From: an uncultured Planktomarina sp.
GTDB taxonomy: Bacteria > Pseudomonadota > Alphaproteobacteria > Rhodobacterales > Rhodobacteraceae
Reading direction: 5' to 3'
DNA: 32,884 bases
Assembly (NCBI GenBank): GCA_943788425.1
Contig: CALSQF010000007.1
Coordinates: 1-32,884 of the forward strand
This document shows positions 24,470 through 32,000 of this stretch, in pieces (positions within the stretch are counted from its first letter, which is position 1; each line of letters opens with the position of its first letter). The translations under genes and the position numbers were made by a program. The notes below the pieces were generated by a model. That model saw only the letters and a list, made by a program, of their open reading frames with translations. It searched no databases and was not told the DNA's origin.

Positions 24470-24952
24470 TTAATCTTCGCTTGGATCATTGGGTTCGCAA
24501 AGTTCGCGCTCAGAGATATCGGGAAGGTTTTTTCTCATTAGTCGCCTTATATTGAGTTTCTCGCTGACGATATCTTGTAGCTTTGTTTGGGAGTTTTTGG
24601 CGACTGCAGCGATATCCCAATAGCAGTTAATGCAGAGCTTTTGATCTCCTCGATGGAGTTTTATGCGCGTTGTAACGATAGGTTCATGGCTATAATCGGG
24701 GTGGGGATTTTTTGTACGATCGCAAAGCGCACAAGTGGCGCTGGCGTTATTGTAGGTAAAAATTGGATTTGCCATAGACGTAAAGTCCCCCTGCAAGGGA
24801 TCCCATATTAAAGCTTTAGGCAGATGGGGGATTGAACTGCCAAACTCCTCGCCACGGTCTCGGTATAGTGAAACACCATCTCCCTTGCATGACGATGAGA
24901 TAGTGTGATCCTCAAATATGACCACATAAAAATTTAAGTGATCCAATAGCAT
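24470..24952 (-). CDS. Unknown protein with two CxxC pairs
   Basis: A frame of up to 160 residues with no family I recognise. The C-terminal 101 residues, starting from an internal ATG at 24775 (MANPIFTYNNASATC), look most protein-like. They contain CALC and, about 34 residues later, CINC, a pattern that could bind one zinc, then a charged helical tail. AGGGGGAC lies about 10 bp before that ATG, while the ATG at 24952 has no ribosome-binding site, so the shorter protein may be the real one. A separate ATG at 24977 has a good site (GGGAGAAGAA) but opens only a 21-codon frame. It lies upstream of the photolyase on the same strand, 90 bp away. Confidence 0.6.
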   Translation of the reverse strand: MLLDHLNFYVVIFEDHTISSSCKGDGVSLYRDRGEEFGSSIPHLPKALIWDPLQGDFTSMANPIFTYNNASATCALCDRTKNPHPDYSHEPIVTTRIKLHRGDQKLCINCYWDIAAVAKNSQTKLQDIVSEKLNIRRLMRKNLPDISERELCEPNDPSED

Positions 24953-25007
24953 CAGGACGGCGTAATTGGTGTAACATTTCTTCTCCCTGAGTAAATGTGC
25001 AACTTTG

Positions 25008-25038
25008 CGGCTGGGCTTTCGGGTCCAGCCGTTTTTTT
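25008..25038 (+). terminator. Rho-independent terminator on the plus strand, without a matching gene
   Basis: CGGCTGG (25008-25014) pairs with CCAGCCG (25025-25031), extended by G-T, C-G and T-G pairs to a TTCG tetraloop, then seven T (25032-25038). The U-run follows the stem only in the plus orientation, yet the flanking genes on both sides are on the minus strand. Confidence 0.85.
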
Positions 25039-25050
25039 CGGATTTATCGA

Positions 25051-26205
25051 TTAGCTTAACGTCGCCATGGCTTGAGCCAAATCACCGGTCAAATCCTCTA
25101 CCTTTTCAAGGCCAATATTGAGCCGGACAATTCGCCCTCCATAATCGTGATGGGGGCGTTGTAAATCTGGATAAACCACTGCAAGGCTGTTGACGCCACC
25201 CCAACTCATTCCGATCTTAAAAATTTGCAGCTGATTGATGAACTCCACAACACGATCGGCCGCAATGGTTTCCTTAAATATGAAGGAAAAAACGCTTGTT
25301 GATCCGCTAAAGTCGCGCGCCCAGACAGCATGCCCTGGACAAGTGGGCAGTGCGGGATGGAGCACCTGCGCGACCAGAGGGTGATCGGCCAACCAGTTTG
25401 CAATCTCAAGGGTGTTTCGTTCCAATACCTCCAACCTGACAGCCAGCGTTTGCAACCCGCGCAAAGCCAAGCTGCAGTCGTCGGGTGATACGGCGAGGCC
25501 CAGCTGCTGATAGATTGGTCCAAGCTTATCGTAGGCCTGTTTGTCACGCGCAGAAACCGAGCCAAGCAAGAGATCACTGTGACCGCCAACGTATTTTGTG
25601 AGCGCCTGCATGCTGATATCGACACCATGAGCGAATGCATCGAACATGACACCCGCCGCATATGTATTGTCCAAGGCCACAGCAACGCCATGGGCATGGG
25701 CGGCTTGAACGATCGCGGGCACATCTTGCACTTCCATCGTCACGGAGCCGGGGCTTTCGCACCAAATGAGGCTTGTATTTTCGCGTATCAGCCCATAAAT
25801 TCCAGCGCCGATTAGGGGATCATAGGCTTCGACTTCAATATTTAAACCTCGCATGATGCCTTCTGCCATTGCCTTGTTCGGCCCATAGGCGGAATGCGGC
25901 ACCAAGGCATGGCTGCCGGCTTGGCAATAGGAAAAATAGATCAGCGCGATCGCCGCCTGTCCCCCTGGCACAATAAAGGTCTCCGATGCCCCTTCAAGCT
26001 CCGCAATTCGTGCCGCCAATTCCAAAGTCGTCGGTGTTCCATATAGCCCATAGGAATAGCCATGCTCGGCTTGCTGCCAGTCATCTGTAACAACTGATTG
26101 TTCATGAAATAAAACGGTTGAGCCGCGATAGACGGGTGTGGCAAGTGAGCGATAATCCTGTCGCGCCTTGGGGGAAGGGTTCAATAATTTTGTACGCCAA
26201 TCCAT
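25051..26205 (-). CDS. Cystathionine beta-lyase-like PLP enzyme
   Basis: A 384-residue member of the Cys/Met-metabolism PLP family, most like cystathionine beta-lyase (MetC), which cleaves cystathionine to homocysteine, pyruvate and ammonia. The PLP Lys204 is in QALTKYVGGHSDLLLG. Tyr107 (SAYGPN) and Asp179 (ALDNTYAAG) match the cofactor-binding residues. The N-terminal YRGSTVLF and YGLYGTPTTLELAARIAELEG are also typical. AAGGAATAGAA precedes the ATG. It is the last of the minus-strand genes at this end and lies 99 bp downstream of the racemase-family gene, so it may or may not share its transcript. Related enzymes act on other sulfur amino acids, hence no symbol. Confidence 0.88.
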   Translation of the reverse strand: MDWRTKLLNPSPKARQDYRSLATPVYRGSTVLFHEQSVVTDDWQQAEHGYSYGLYGTPTTLELAARIAELEGASETFIVPGGQAAIALIYFSYCQAGSHALVPHSAYGPNKAMAEGIMRGLNIEVEAYDPLIGAGIYGLIRENTSLIWCESPGSVTMEVQDVPAIVQAAHAHGVAVALDNTYAAGVMFDAFAHGVDISMQALTKYVGGHSDLLLGSVSARDKQAYDKLGPIYQQLGLAVSPDDCSLALRGLQTLAVRLEVLERNTLEIANWLADHPLVAQVLHPALPTCPGHAVWARDFSGSTSVFSFIFKETIAADRVVEFINQLQIFKIGMSWGGVNSLAVVYPDLQRPHHDYGGRIVRLNIGLEKVEDLTGDLAQAMATLS

Positions 26206-26207
26206 TT

Positions 26208-26300
26208 CTATTCCTTACTTTTATGTAATCTGACACCTTCTGCGAGGCCCATCAAATCCGATACAACCACGGCTTTTGCGTGAAAACCTAAAGCACCAAC
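26208..26300 (-). pseudogene. Possible coding remnant between racemase-like and metC-like genes
   Basis: A 30-codon open stretch with no good start, reading VGALGFHAKAVVVSDLMGLA then EGVRLHKSKE-stop, fills nearly the whole gap. Its composition looks protein-like, but no family was recognised. It may be the decayed 3' end of a lost gene or chance. The metC-like ribosome-binding site lies in its last codons. Confidence 0.25.
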
Positions 26301-26304
26301 CTAT

Positions 26305-27102
26305 TTAGGTTTCTTGGTTCGAAAGCTGCGCGTGAAACAATCGTCCAAGGACTGTGACTTCATCACGAATCCCAGCCAGTCGCAACAAATGCCATGCCAA
26401 AGCATGATTGCTGGCTGTCACCGGTTTGCCCAGTGCCGCTTCTGCGTGCCCGATAATGCCGGCCGCACGTAGGCTTGTGCATGAAATAAAAACACCATCC
26501 ACAAGATGATGTCGGCCAACCGCAAGTGCCGCGTCTAAGATCGCATCGGGCGTGATCCGTCCCACCACCCTATCATCCTCTTGGTAAAAGGAGCCAACCG
26601 ATTGAATGACGATGCCAGCCTCTTCGAAGCGCGCCTGCATCAATTCTGTGACATCAGGACGGTAGGGGGTCACAAGACCAAGCCGCTTGATCCCCAATTG
26701 CTTGAGCGCAGCTTTTGCAGCGGTCAAGGGATTGCTGGTTGGCACAGTGGGATGATGGCTTTGAATCAGATCACAAACCCGCTGCTCTCCAATGACCGTA
26801 CTTCCAGAAGTGCAGCCATAGCCAATAGCTTTGAGACCAAGATAACCTGGCAAAAGCGCTGCTGCCTTCGGAATTTCTAACTCCATTTGCACCATCGTCT
26901 CTGGCGTTACCTTCACCTCATTGGCGAGCCGTGCGTGATAGAGTGCAACCCCTGGAAGATCGGCCATTTGCCGCATCTCCCATTCCATAGTTTGATCAGA
27001 TTCCAGTACCAACAGCCCAATCCGCGCCCGCGCACCCGCGCCGAGATCTGTCTTGAAATCAAGTTGCGTAACCTCTCGAGTTTCGGATGTGGAATTTGGC
27101 AA
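26305..27102 (-). CDS. Asp/Glu racemase superfamily protein, maleate isomerase/EutA-like
   Basis: A 265-residue protein of the family that contains maleate cis-trans isomerase, arylmalonate decarboxylase and the ectoine-pathway EutA. Both catalytic Cys are present: Cys97 in IGYGCTSGSTVIG and Cys208 in VFISCTSLRAAG. Other family stretches are RIGLLVLESDQTMEWEM near 27-43 and VTPYRPDVTELM near 144-155. The start is set at a TTG (27102) because AGGAGG lies 6 bp before it; the in-frame TTG at 27117 would place the binding site inside the gene. It lies about 200 bp after the UPF0261 gene on the same strand. No ectoine-utilisation partners are seen, so the substrate is open. Confidence 0.85.
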   Translation of the reverse strand: MPNSTSETREVTQLDFKTDLGAGARARIGLLVLESDQTMEWEMRQMADLPGVALYHARLANEVKVTPETMVQMELEIPKAAALLPGYLGLKAIGYGCTSGSTVIGEQRVCDLIQSHHPTVPTSNPLTAAKAALKQLGIKRLGLVTPYRPDVTELMQARFEEAGIVIQSVGSFYQEDDRVVGRITPDAILDAALAVGRHHLVDGVFISCTSLRAAGIIGHAEAALGKPVTASNHALAWHLLRLAGIRDEVTVLGRLFHAQLSNQET

Positions 27103-27317
27103 GCTGTACCTCCTCAAGGTCTATGGCGCAAAGCTTGCAATGGCTGCGGACTCAAAAACAATCTTTTTCTCAATAAAGGGGGCTCGTTTTTGAAATGCGA
27201 AATTGCGCTGGCATTGCCGAAAAGAACGCGATCAACTGGCTTTGCCGAATATGCTCAAGGTGACTGTGTGGCGGCTTCCAAAGGATTTTCGATTTGTGCG
27301 CTCTTCTCGCGTGTCAA

Positions 27318-28547
27318 TCACGCGATGACGCCTTTTGCGCGCCAGGCGTCAAAAATTTCCAGTGCTTTGTCCGCAAATTCCGCATCATTGATGTGGCATT
27401 TTATCCGTTGCGCAACCACGTTGCTTGGCAGAGTATGTTCCAGTTCCAGCAAAAACGCGTTTAGTCCGGCCTGATTGTGTAAATCAGCACCCGCTCGGTC
27501 CCATTCGCCCAGACCCTTCTCAGGCAATAGCATGGCCACCGGCCCGGTTGCTTTGGCCAATTGCGCGCTATGCGCACGCGCCACCAACCGGCGTTCATCA
27601 TCATTTAAGACAATCGAAGTCAGTAAGCGATTGTGTTCGTGTTTCAAGTGATCTGACCATTTGTCTGGCAAAGGTTGCCAACCAACGACATCAACAAGAT
27701 CGTAACATCCCGGCGCCACGATTTGCGGGGTGCCATTTAAGCCGGCATTGGTCAAACGATCCGCTCCAGCAGATATATTGGACCCGTGCACATGATTGCC
27801 CAATTCCTGTGTGCAAAGATCGAAAACACAAGCAAACGCCCCCTGTCCCGCGAGGCTTTCAAATGCGCGCCCCCCCATACCGGTTGCGTGGAACACGGCG
27901 ACCTCAAAACCACGGGCTTCAAGCGCAGGCTTCAGCGGAATGACGTATTTTAACGCAGAGGTTCCCAGCGACATCATCCCGATCAAGGGTTTATCCGGAT
28001 CTGGCATTTGCACCGCGCGTGCTGCGCCCAGAACGGCGCCTGCTGCTTGACTTAAGGACGCCTTGCATACGGAATTCAGGCCATAAAGCCCCCCGGCCCA
28101 TAAAATCATTTGCGTGTCGATTGCCAACCGTTCCGCTGGGATGAGTGGCGAAAAGGATACCGTGGACACAATGTATTTCGGCACCCCAAGCGGCACTGCG
28201 GAACATACATCCAACGCAAGGTCTGTCCCCATTGTACCGCCAAGGACAATTAACCCATCAAATCGGCCTTCGGTGAACAATCGCGCTGCCAACAACGCCG
28301 CTCCTGTGGCCATAATCTGCATTGCCTGGTTTTCATTACCCGAAGCGATAGCCGCTTCGATCGAACTTCCACCTTCTTGCGCAACATCGTGTTTGGAATA
28401 ATCTGTTGGCTTGGATGGGTCACCCAACACAGACACGTCCATGGTGACCAATTGACCACCTTGCGCCTGGATCACTTCGGCCAAAAATCCTAACTCGTCA
28501 TCTTTGGTGTCATAGGTGCCAATTACCAAAATGGTCTTGTTCATCAT
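27318..28547 (-). CDS. Tm-1-like ATP-binding domain protein (UPF0261)
   Basis: A 409-residue protein of the UPF0261 family, homologous to the N-terminal part of the tomato Tm-1 resistance protein. The N-terminus MNKTILVIGTYDTKDDELGF is diagnostic. LIVLGGTMGTDLALDV near 99-114, GMMSLGTSALKYVIPL near 189-204 and AVFHATGMGGRAFESLAGQG near 216-235 are typical glycine-rich loops of its two Rossmann-like lobes. The bacterial function is unknown; it is often encoded beside a phosphoenolpyruvate-hydrolase-type TIM-barrel protein, which is not seen here. Two ATGs (28547, 28544) are possible starts. It lies about 150 bp downstream of the GS-like gene. Confidence 0.9.
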   Translation of the reverse strand: MMNKTILVIGTYDTKDDELGFLAEVIQAQGGQLVTMDVSVLGDPSKPTDYSKHDVAQEGGSSIEAAIASGNENQAMQIMATGAALLAARLFTEGRFDGLIVLGGTMGTDLALDVCSAVPLGVPKYIVSTVSFSPLIPAERLAIDTQMILWAGGLYGLNSVCKASLSQAAGAVLGAARAVQMPDPDKPLIGMMSLGTSALKYVIPLKPALEARGFEVAVFHATGMGGRAFESLAGQGAFACVFDLCTQELGNHVHGSNISAGADRLTNAGLNGTPQIVAPGCYDLVDVVGWQPLPDKWSDHLKHEHNRLLTSIVLNDDERRLVARAHSAQLAKATGPVAMLLPEKGLGEWDRAGADLHNQAGLNAFLLELEHTLPSNVVAQRIKCHINDAEFADKALEIFDAWRAKGVIA

Positions 28548-28699
28548 TGCACAGCCCCAACGGTTTGATCCACTTAGGTCTCAGAAGGAAACATTTATCA
28601 ATCTTATGCAAGGATTTTTCGGAGCCAATGTCACGGGGTCCGGGGCTGCCGTGTCCAATCCCCAAACCTTCACTCAAAAATGGCTTGAGACGGGACATT

Positions 28700-29977
28700 C
28701 TAAACAAATGGTAAATAAAAGTCGCGGATCTCGTCGACACTTTTGTTGAGGAGACGCTTGAACTCATCTCGCTTGAGGTAGAGCAGCCCATCGCAATAGG
28801 CCTCGCCAACCGCTTGACGCAACATCACATCTTTGTCCAAGGCCTCCAAGGATTTGTCTAAACCTGATGGAATGTGGCGCCGCTCCCGCACGTTTTCCAA
28901 CCCATCTAAATCTTCAGCTGGTTGCAGTGGCAGACTTCCCGCCACGCCTAAGCGCGCAGCTTGCAATACAGCGGCCACAGCTTGATAGGGGCTTGTCGCA
29001 CAATCGGCCATTCTATGTTCAAGACGCGCCGATTTGGGCGACCCTGTTGAACAACGTGTGGTCACCAAGCGATGGTCTTCTGCCCAATTTGCCCAATACC
29101 CAGCCAAGCTGCCAGCGGCCAATCTGTCATAGCTGTTCACAGTCACTGCAAGCAGGCCCGCGAGCGCCTCATGGTGATGGATCAGCCCTGCGATGCAGTG
29201 TTGTCCAAGGTCTGACAAAACGCCAGTTGGTGCAATCTGGTTTTGGTTGTCTTTGTTCAAAAAACTGAAATTAACATGGAGCCCTGATCCACCACGATCC
29301 GGCACTGGTTTTGGCATAAATGTCAGCAAAAGCCCTTTTTTCAGGGCGATTTCTCTTGCCAATGTCTTCATTAGAAAGGTGTCATCACAGGCTTTAAGCG
29401 CATGGTCGAACCGCAAAGTAAGCTCGAACTGCCCATTGTCATATTCTCCATTCATGCTTTCGATTGGAATCTCTGCTTGATGAGCCGCCTCCCAAATATC
29501 GTCCATCACGCCCCTTGGATCATTCTCCGGGCCAGTGCCATAAACAAAAGCTCCAGGCGTGTCATAGGGGCGCCAAACGCCATCTTGGTCACGTTGAAAA
29601 ATGTAGGCCTCTGTCTCGAGACCAACCATTGGAGATAATCCTAAGGCTTCCCAATCTTTAACCGCACGTTTGAGCGCTGATCGGGGGCAAAGTCCAAACG
29701 GCTTGTCATCCACATGTAAATCGCCCAGCGCAATTTCCGTGCCCACCTGCCATCCCTTGCGTCGCTCGGCATCCAAAATGAGCTCCATATCAGGCAGGCC
29801 ATCGTAAACGCCGCAGCCAGGCACTGGTAACAAATCTCGGTCATAGGAGACAGCAAAAGCCCCACGCGCAAAGCCAACCTTTCCGCCGGCTGCCACGTCC
29901 GTTGGAACATATTTTCCCCGTGGTAAATTCAACATATCATTAAACATAACGCGGGTGCGGGACATCTCCTGGGTCAT
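28700..29977 (-). CDS. Glutamine synthetase family protein (gamma-glutamyl ligase-like)
   Basis: A 425-residue GS-fold ligase, nearer to the PuuA/gamma-glutamyl-amine synthetase group than to GlnA. The N-terminal beta-grasp domain is short (about 1-95). The catalytic domain shows Glu121/Glu123 (GLETEAYIF), Glu178/Glu185 (NGEYDNGQFEL), His234 (GSGLHVNFSF) and the Arg-containing EDHRLVTTR near 301-308. No adenylylation-site Tyr segment of GlnA is obvious. Such enzymes join glutamate through its gamma-carboxyl to an amine using ATP. AAAGG lies at good spacing before the ATG at 29977, which follows the P450 stop by 1 bp. With the P450 and amidotransferase it forms a compact trio that suggests a gamma-glutamylated intermediate. 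Confidence 0.9.
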   Translation of the reverse strand: MTQEMSRTRVMFNDMLNLPRGKYVPTDVAAGGKVGFARGAFAVSYDRDLLPVPGCGVYDGLPDMELILDAERRKGWQVGTEIALGDLHVDDKPFGLCPRSALKRAVKDWEALGLSPMVGLETEAYIFQRDQDGVWRPYDTPGAFVYGTGPENDPRGVMDDIWEAAHQAEIPIESMNGEYDNGQFELTLRFDHALKACDDTFLMKTLAREIALKKGLLLTFMPKPVPDRGGSGLHVNFSFLNKDNQNQIAPTGVLSDLGQHCIAGLIHHHEALAGLLAVTVNSYDRLAAGSLAGYWANWAEDHRLVTTRCSTGSPKSARLEHRMADCATSPYQAVAAVLQAARLGVAGSLPLQPAEDLDGLENVRERRHIPSGLDKSLEALDKDVMLRQAVGEAYCDGLLYLKRDEFKRLLNKSVDEIRDFYLPFV

Positions 29978-29978
29978 T

Positions 29979-31214
29979 TTAAGTTACCTTTGTGACACGG
30001 ACGCGCTGTTGTTTTACGCCGCAAATGAAGTTGGATCGTGTCCAGGTCGGGGCTTCGGTTGCCTCAAATGATGCGACGCGCTTAACCAGCTCTTCGATCG
30101 CAATTCGCACTTCAAGCTTGGCCAAATGCATTCCCAAACACACATGAATTCCACCCTGTCCAAAGGCCAGGTGCCTATTTGGAGATCGCCCCAAGATGCA
30201 ATCATTTGGATGTTCAAAAACTGCTTCATCACGACTGCCAGAAACAAACCATAACAGGACTTTGTCCCCTGCGCGGATTGTCTTTCCATGCAGCTCACAA
30301 TCCTGAGTGGCGGTGCGCCTGAAATGCATTGTTGGGGAGGCCAATCGGATAAATTCATCTGCGCAGCTGTCCCAGAATTTACCTGTCTTCAGCTGCGCAA
30401 TGAGATCGGGGTTATGGGCCAAGAGGTTGAGCGCCATCGCGATTGAATATCGGGTCGTGTCGTTGCCAGCTGCCACCAAAAGACAGAAAAAATTCTTGAA
30501 GTCCAATTCATTTAAACCTGTCTCATCTCGTGCAATTTTTGCCAAAATTCCCTCTTGGGCAAGCGCGCGTCGATTGGACAATAAATCGCTGGCATAGTCG
30601 TAAAGTTCAAGACCTGCCGGACTGCGAAACGGCATCATTCGGTAGGCACTGGTGTCCACTTGGTCGATGACATGTTCCGTAAAATCAGGATCCGAGTTGC
30701 CGATCAGCGCATCACCTTTTTCGACAAGCCAATCCAAGTCCTCATTGGGAACACCCAAAATACGGCCGAGCATTAACATAGGCAACTGTTTGGCAATCGC
30801 CTCCACCGCATCAAATTCAGTATTTTTGAGGGCTTTATCAACGATATTTGCGGACAACTCGCGGATCACTGACTCAAATCCACCCATAACCGGCTTGGCA
30901 AAATTGGGGTTCACAAGGCGCCGAACCGCGGTGTGCTCAGGTTGGTCCGTTTCTTGAAATGTCCGGCGCGCCAGATATTCCTGGGGGCTTTGGTCTTCCA
31001 GGCGAATACCCTGAGCGGAACTGAAAATCTGGTTTTCCTTATTCGCAAAAGCGATATCGGCATGTCGTGTGAGGTTCCAAAAGCCTTTGGTGTCGGCATC
31101 GCCTTCATTCCAATGCAGTGGGTCGTCTTTGCGCAGACGCGCAAATGTCTTGTGTGGCACGCCACCAGCAAAGCTGTCGTGTCTGAGCAGGTTCAGATAT
31201 CCATCATCGTGCAT
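29979..31214 (-). CDS. Cytochrome P450
   Basis: A 411-residue soluble bacterial P450. The I-helix oxygen-activation motif AGNDTT is at 249-254, the ExxR pair is Glu287/Arg290, and the heme loop FGQGGIHVCLG at 351-361 carries the axial Cys359. The HFRRTATQDCELHGKTIRAG stretch resembles P450s acting on steroid, terpenoid or acyl substrates, but specificity cannot be read. The ATG at 31214 gives a normal N-terminus without a membrane anchor; a longer frame runs into the amidotransferase gene. It overlaps that gene by 11 bp and is 1 bp from the GS-like gene, so the three are expressed together. No ferredoxin or reductase is present in the window, so electron partners must lie elsewhere. Confidence 0.95.
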   Translation of the reverse strand: MHDDGYLNLLRHDSFAGGVPHKTFARLRKDDPLHWNEGDADTKGFWNLTRHADIAFANKENQIFSSAQGIRLEDQSPQEYLARRTFQETDQPEHTAVRRLVNPNFAKPVMGGFESVIRELSANIVDKALKNTEFDAVEAIAKQLPMLMLGRILGVPNEDLDWLVEKGDALIGNSDPDFTEHVIDQVDTSAYRMMPFRSPAGLELYDYASDLLSNRRALAQEGILAKIARDETGLNELDFKNFFCLLVAAGNDTTRYSIAMALNLLAHNPDLIAQLKTGKFWDSCADEFIRLASPTMHFRRTATQDCELHGKTIRAGDKVLLWFVSGSRDEAVFEHPNDCILGRSPNRHLAFGQGGIHVCLGMHLAKLEVRIAIEELVKRVASFEATEAPTWTRSNFICGVKQQRVRVTKVT

Positions 31215-31935
31215 CGCCCAAAGCTTTCTTGAAAAAATTTGTCGCCCACGCGCCAAAAACAGATCCATCCTGGTCGAGCGCCAAACTGTCCCATGCCTTT
31301 TTTGTGGCGGAGGCTGGCATTTTACCCTCCGTAAATCGTAGTAAACACGCCATGAAGTCGTAGGTAAATTCAGGATGCGCTTGGGTGGTGATGATATGAT
31401 CGCCTTTTGCAAAGCTGGCGATTTTGCAATTTTCACTTGAGCCCAAAAGCGTACAGCCTTCGGGCAGATGCGTCACATGATCTTCATGAAATACATAAAG
31501 TCGCAAGCTGTCGCGTGGCGGCACCATCCAGTCTTTTGTTTCATGAAACCGTGTGTCTTCGACACCGACATTATACCCCTGACTTGATCTCTCAACGGTC
31601 CCCCCGAGCGCCAGTGCAATGGCCTGATGTCCAAAACATGCGCCCAAAAGAGGCTTTTTTGCTGCGTCACAGCGACGAATGAAATCCAATAGGGCATCGG
31701 TGAACACATGCTGGTCTAGGACACTCAGAGGGCTCCCAGTGATCATATAGACATCTTGCTCATCCAAATCCTGAGGCACTTCTCCGCCAATCGTCATGTA
31801 TATTCGATAGGTAAAGCGCTCATCTTGCAAATCAAAAAGGTCGCGGAACCGGTGCGCGTCATCTGGAAAAGCATCACCCACCTCAACAGATTTATCATGG
31901 TTGGTTTGCAAGATACCAAGTTTAATTCGGCGCAT
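31204..31935 (-). CDS. Class I glutamine amidotransferase-like protein
   Basis: A 243-residue stand-alone class I glutamine amidotransferase domain similar to the GMP-synthase-like group. The triad is visible: Cys100 in LGACFGHQAIALALGG, with His187 and Glu189 in TTQAHPEFTYD. GGAGAGACTGC precedes the ATG at 31935, favouring it over an upstream in-frame start at 31962. Stand-alone members can hydrolyse gamma-glutamyl bonds, for example the hydrolase partners of GS-like ligases in aniline catabolism. It overlaps the P450 start and is therefore likely to work with the P450 and GS-like ligase. Transfer of ammonia to another enzyme is the alternative role. Confidence 0.9.
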   Translation of the reverse strand: MRRIKLGILQTNHDKSVEVGDAFPDDAHRFRDLFDLQDERFTYRIYMTIGGEVPQDLDEQDVYMITGSPLSVLDQHVFTDALLDFIRRCDAAKKPLLGACFGHQAIALALGGTVERSSQGYNVGVEDTRFHETKDWMVPPRDSLRLYVFHEDHVTHLPEGCTLLGSSENCKIASFAKGDHIITTQAHPEFTYDFMACLLRFTEGKMPASATKKAWDSLALDQDGSVFGAWATNFFKKALGDAR

Positions 31936-32000
31936 GCAGTCTCTCCAAATGAAGCGCTCCAAACGGTTAGATGGGCGCCTGCACGCCCATCTATAATTTA

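Noticed and set aside
24912-24977. 21-codon leader frame with a good ribosome-binding site upstream of the CxxC gene
   Set aside because: It is short and out of frame with the downstream protein; its composition shows no leader-peptide pattern such as repeated regulatory codons.
25206-25724. Minus-strand 172-codon frame in another phase
   Set aside because: It is an out-of-phase reading of the metC-like gene, which has the PLP Lys and full length.
26887-27474. Plus-strand 195-codon frame
   Set aside because: It is antisense to the racemase-family and UPF0261 genes, with no recognisable domain or ribosome-binding site.
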